Shown here piece by piece: positions 62,210-64,000 of a stretch of 64,000 nucleotides of DNA; the stretch's first letter is position 1, and each line of letters opens with the position of its first letter. The position numbers and the translations under genes are program-made. Below the pieces are notes generated by a model. That model saw only the letters and a program-made list of their open reading frames with translations, was not told the DNA's origin and made no database searches. Source of the stretch: Arcicella rosea (GTDB lineage: Bacteria; Bacteroidota; Bacteroidia; Cytophagales; Spirosomataceae); assembly GCF_014204325.1 (NCBI RefSeq), contig NZ_JACHKT010000017.1:1-64000 (forward strand), read 5' to 3'.

Positions 62210-62864
62210 GTTCTTTATTTTTGATTTTAAAATTTCTCTTCTTAAAAATTTGCATCCCAACTAACAGCAATACGACGATTGAAACAGAAACGATTATATT
62301 ACCTATTTGATAATTTTGATAGTAATAATTGGTAGATTCTTCTGGCTTTAAAAGCATTGATTTATCGTAAAAAACAGGGCATTTACTGTCAATAAATTGC
62401 TTTACTTCAGCATTAATTACCTTTCCATCTTTGTTATAATCTAAGGCTTTGTTGCCCGAATAGGCATTTGAACCTTCAGAATACAACACATAACTATCAG
62501 GCTTTCGGTATGAGACTGGATAATGAATCAATTCATATAATTCATAAGCCGATGATGGAGCAACTCCCTTTGCATCCTTGATACGCTCTTGAATATACGC
62601 TTTTGCATATTTCATATATCCTTGCCAAGAAAGCTTTCGCAATTCTGCAATTGTGATACCCAAACCTAAAGCCGTTGAAGGGGTAATTTGAATGTAACCA
62701 TAAGCCCCAATTGAATTACTTACCAGTCTCAAATTTGACTCCGCATACATGACTATCATCAACCAATTTGGATTCGCTATCTTGCAATCTTTACAAATTT
62801 GCCTAACAACCGCTTCAAACTAATTTTGAATGTCCTTTTCAATGTTTCCAAGATATACTAACAT
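62187..62864 (-). CDS. SLT lytic transglycosylase with in-frame amber codon
   Basis: The full frame starts at ATG 62864 (MLVYLGNIEKDIQN), meets TAG at codon 15 (62820-62822), then continues FEAVVRQICKDCKIANPNWL into the SLT catalytic region (VMYAESNLRL, with Glu in AES, and IGAYGYIQITPSTAL). A C-terminal TM (IIVSVSIVVLLLVGMQIF) follows. The ATG overlaps the stop of the upstream gene (ATGTTAG), supporting it as the original start. Without readthrough only a shorter product from TTG 62762 or ATG 62759 could form, lacking the first SLT helix. Thus a pseudogene or recoded gene. Confidence 0.7.
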
Positions 62865-63004
62865 TTTTGTAGCTTGATTTTGTGCCGTCGCTTGTATTCT
62901 TTTGTAGCGTTGTAAGCAATCCAAACAATTGTGATCACAGTAGCAATTAATGAAAGTACCCATCCCCAATACTCCATTTTTGGAGTAACTTTATTTTCAT
63001 CCAT
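62858..63004 (-). CDS. 48-aa single-pass membrane protein (holin-like)
   Basis: The frame from ATG 63004 to TAG 62858 encodes MDENKVTPKMEYWGWV, then a TM segment (LSLIATVITIVWIAY) and a very basic tail (KEYKRRHKIK). Its start overlaps the previous stop by 8 nt and its stop overlaps the transglycosylase ATG by 7 nt. The size and position suit a holin or antiholin. Confidence 0.65.
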   Translation of the reverse strand: MDENKVTPKMEYWGWVLSLIATVITIVWIAYNATKEYKRRHKIKLQKC

Positions 63005-63338
63005 CTTCTTTTATTGATTTTGAATTTAATTTTGAATGAAACAGCATCTCAAATAATTTATCAATTTTCTGCTCTAACCTATCGAATTTCTCATTAATGA
63101 GTCTTTCGTTTTTAGCTTGCCCGGCTTCAAGTGTTACAATTCTTTCCTCCATCCCTTTTAAGGCTATCTTTACACTTGAAATTGCTTGTGAATTTTCTTC
63201 ATTTTCCTTAGACCGAGTATCAATTCGTTTTGAAGTAATATTTGATTGAGATGTAAAAACATATACAATTAGACCCACAAAACCTGAACCAATTACGCCT
63301 AAGAAGATTGGAATAAATTCACTGATATTATTTCCCAT
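62997..63338 (-). CDS. N-terminal TM plus coiled-coil protein (holin/XhlA-like)
   Basis: A 113-aa protein with a TM at about 7-28 (FIPIFLGVIGSGFVGLIVYVF) and a long coiled coil afterwards (VTLEAGQAKNERLINEKFDRLEQ). This is the layout of XhlA-like or holin-associated phage proteins. It overlaps the upstream peptidase gene by 11 nt and the 48-aa gene by 8 nt, the tightest packing in the window. Confidence 0.65.
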   Translation of the reverse strand: MGNNISEFIPIFLGVIGSGFVGLIVYVFTSQSNITSKRIDTRSKENEENSQAISSVKIALKGMEERIVTLEAGQAKNERLINEKFDRLEQKIDKLFEMLFHSKLNSKSIKEDG

Positions 63339-63930
63339 TTATTTTTAACCGATTTAATGGCGTACACCTGTAAATAGCTGATTTGGGTCGCCACTTAATG
63401 TAAACGCCATCACCGTCTCTATCTACGCCTGTTACACCTGCACTACTTGTATTGCCTTCCAATATTCTGCACATCGTTATTTTAGGGTCTGGATTCCATT
63501 CATACACAGAACCAATGTGTCTTATTTCTGCATTCTTCCCAAATTTATAACCAACGGGCCAACCGAATTCTGGAGGTCGTTCAATTCTAAGATTTGGGTT
63601 ATAACTGCCAAGCTTATCGCTAAAATATTCTCTGGCTCTGGCTGAACGAATGGTTAACTTGACATCAATTGAATAGAACAAAAAATAATAAAAACAGGCA
63701 CACCATGCAGGTTTAGGCTTCATAGCGTTAAGCCATTTAGCTACTGAAGCACGATAAAGGTCAATTTGATAACCATCATTATGACCAGTTTCCTCCCGCA
63801 CATTCAATTGTGCCAGAATTACCTTTTTTTGAATGGCTCTAATTTTTCGGGTTGAATCTAAATTAGATTGCCCGAAGCTAAAGATATTGCAGAGTAAAAA
63901 CGCAATGCAAAGTAAGCGTATCTTAACCAT
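63328..63930 (-). CDS. Secreted CHAP/NlpC-like peptidoglycan hydrolase (endolysin-like)
   Basis: A 200-aa protein with a signal peptide (about 1-20, ending FSFGQ). The catalytic domain has NVREETGHNDGYQIDLYRAS, then PKPAWCACFYYF with the probable nucleophilic Cys in WCA. EIRHIGSVYEW has the His, and EGNTSSAGVTGVDRDGDGVY is the typical end segment. It resembles CHAP-like endolysins that cut peptidoglycan peptides. It starts the lysis-like cassette in the window. An export signal would place it in the periplasm without a holin. Confidence 0.75.
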   Translation of the reverse strand: MVKIRLLCIAFLLCNIFSFGQSNLDSTRKIRAIQKKVILAQLNVREETGHNDGYQIDLYRASVAKWLNAMKPKPAWCACFYYFLFYSIDVKLTIRSARAREYFSDKLGSYNPNLRIERPPEFGWPVGYKFGKNAEIRHIGSVYEWNPDPKITMCRILEGNTSSAGVTGVDRDGDGVYIKWRPKSAIYRCTPLNRLKINGK

Positions 63931-64000
63931 AATCTTGTTTGGGGTTCAGCATTATAGAAATCATTAATTTTATCGAGTGTCAGGAATTTGTTACTATCAC

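Larger units (their letters stand above)
27203..64000. mobile_element. Integrated phage-like element (right end outside window)
   Basis: Everything right of tRNA-Ser departs from housekeeping content. It has a tyrosine integrase, a mutagenesis polymerase operon, a phage-type Dam methylase, a strawberry-notch helicase, N6-methyltransferase, lysis-like genes and tail-fibre-like proteins. Most genes are on one strand with 1-11 nt overlaps. No terminase, portal, capsid, tail tube, relaxase or type IV secretion gene is recognisable. The matching att repeat is not in the window. Confidence 0.8.

Noticed and set aside
37583-63930. Whole-element TAG recoding to glutamine
   Set aside because: Several element genes (29327, 29372, 39061, 46770, 49722, 59713 and 60787 ends) use TAG as a normal stop with tight spacing to the next gene. 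Only two isolated in-frame TAG codons are seen.

Overview
The window reads as a low-GC Bacteroidota chromosome, most likely a Cytophagales-type bacterium. The evidence is a SusC/SusD pair, Porin_10-type outer-membrane protein, MiaE, LpxK, AddB-like nuclease, and repeated promoters of the form TTTG-N19/20-TAnnTTTG with weak Shine-Dalgarno sites. Assignment below phylum level is an inference.

Left part (1-27,200) is ordinary chromosome. It holds lipA, an orphan susC/susD pair with a divergent DeoR regulator, aroB, the ridA-gltX-(58 aa)-gatC cluster, a membrane aminopeptidase with a DUF3108 protein, a 42-bp tandem repeat array, an AddB-like nuclease, miaE, a large porin, lpxK, menC, an acidic unknown protein, an XRE regulator, hemF, a class A penicillin-binding protein, msrB and tRNA-Ser(UGA). 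Heptameric low-complexity repeats abut the 3' ends of several minus-strand genes, and strong hairpin terminators separate most units.

From the tRNA-Ser rightwards (about 27,203 to beyond 64,000) the window lies inside an integrated mobile element whose right end is not seen. It opens with a tyrosine integrase preceded by three GGTGGCA repeats. Next come a lipoprotein, a minus-strand mutagenesis operon (dinB-dnaE-SRAP), and a PRTase-NADAR fusion set beside decayed or interrupted small genes. After that, almost everything from 63,930 down to 37,583 is on the minus strand and tightly packed.

The minus-strand run has three blocks in transcription order. (a) A lysis-like block: secreted CHAP/NlpC-like peptidase, TM-coiled-coil protein, 48-aa TM protein, and a lytic transglycosylase split by an in-frame amber codon. 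(b) A block of single-pass membrane proteins, several with C-terminal anchors, plus a second transglycosylase, a permuted NlpC/P60-like enzyme, tail-fibre-like proteins and a 2199-aa protein carrying a clan GH-A glycosidase-like domain and a beta-helix. (c) A DNA block: a transglutaminase-like plus sliding-clamp-like fusion, an N6-adenine methyltransferase, a strawberry-notch helicase, and a phage Dam-type methylase.

No terminase, portal, capsid, tail tube or conjugation gene is recognisable in the 36 kb seen. The best reading is a phage-like element whose adsorption and cell-wall-degrading parts are anchored in a membrane. It could be a membrane-containing virus or another envelope-spanning machine, with the rest lying to the right. 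This is an inference from domain content. Three of these proteins share an exact PQTGN pentapeptide and a fourth has a related one, which may be a common processing or assembly signal.
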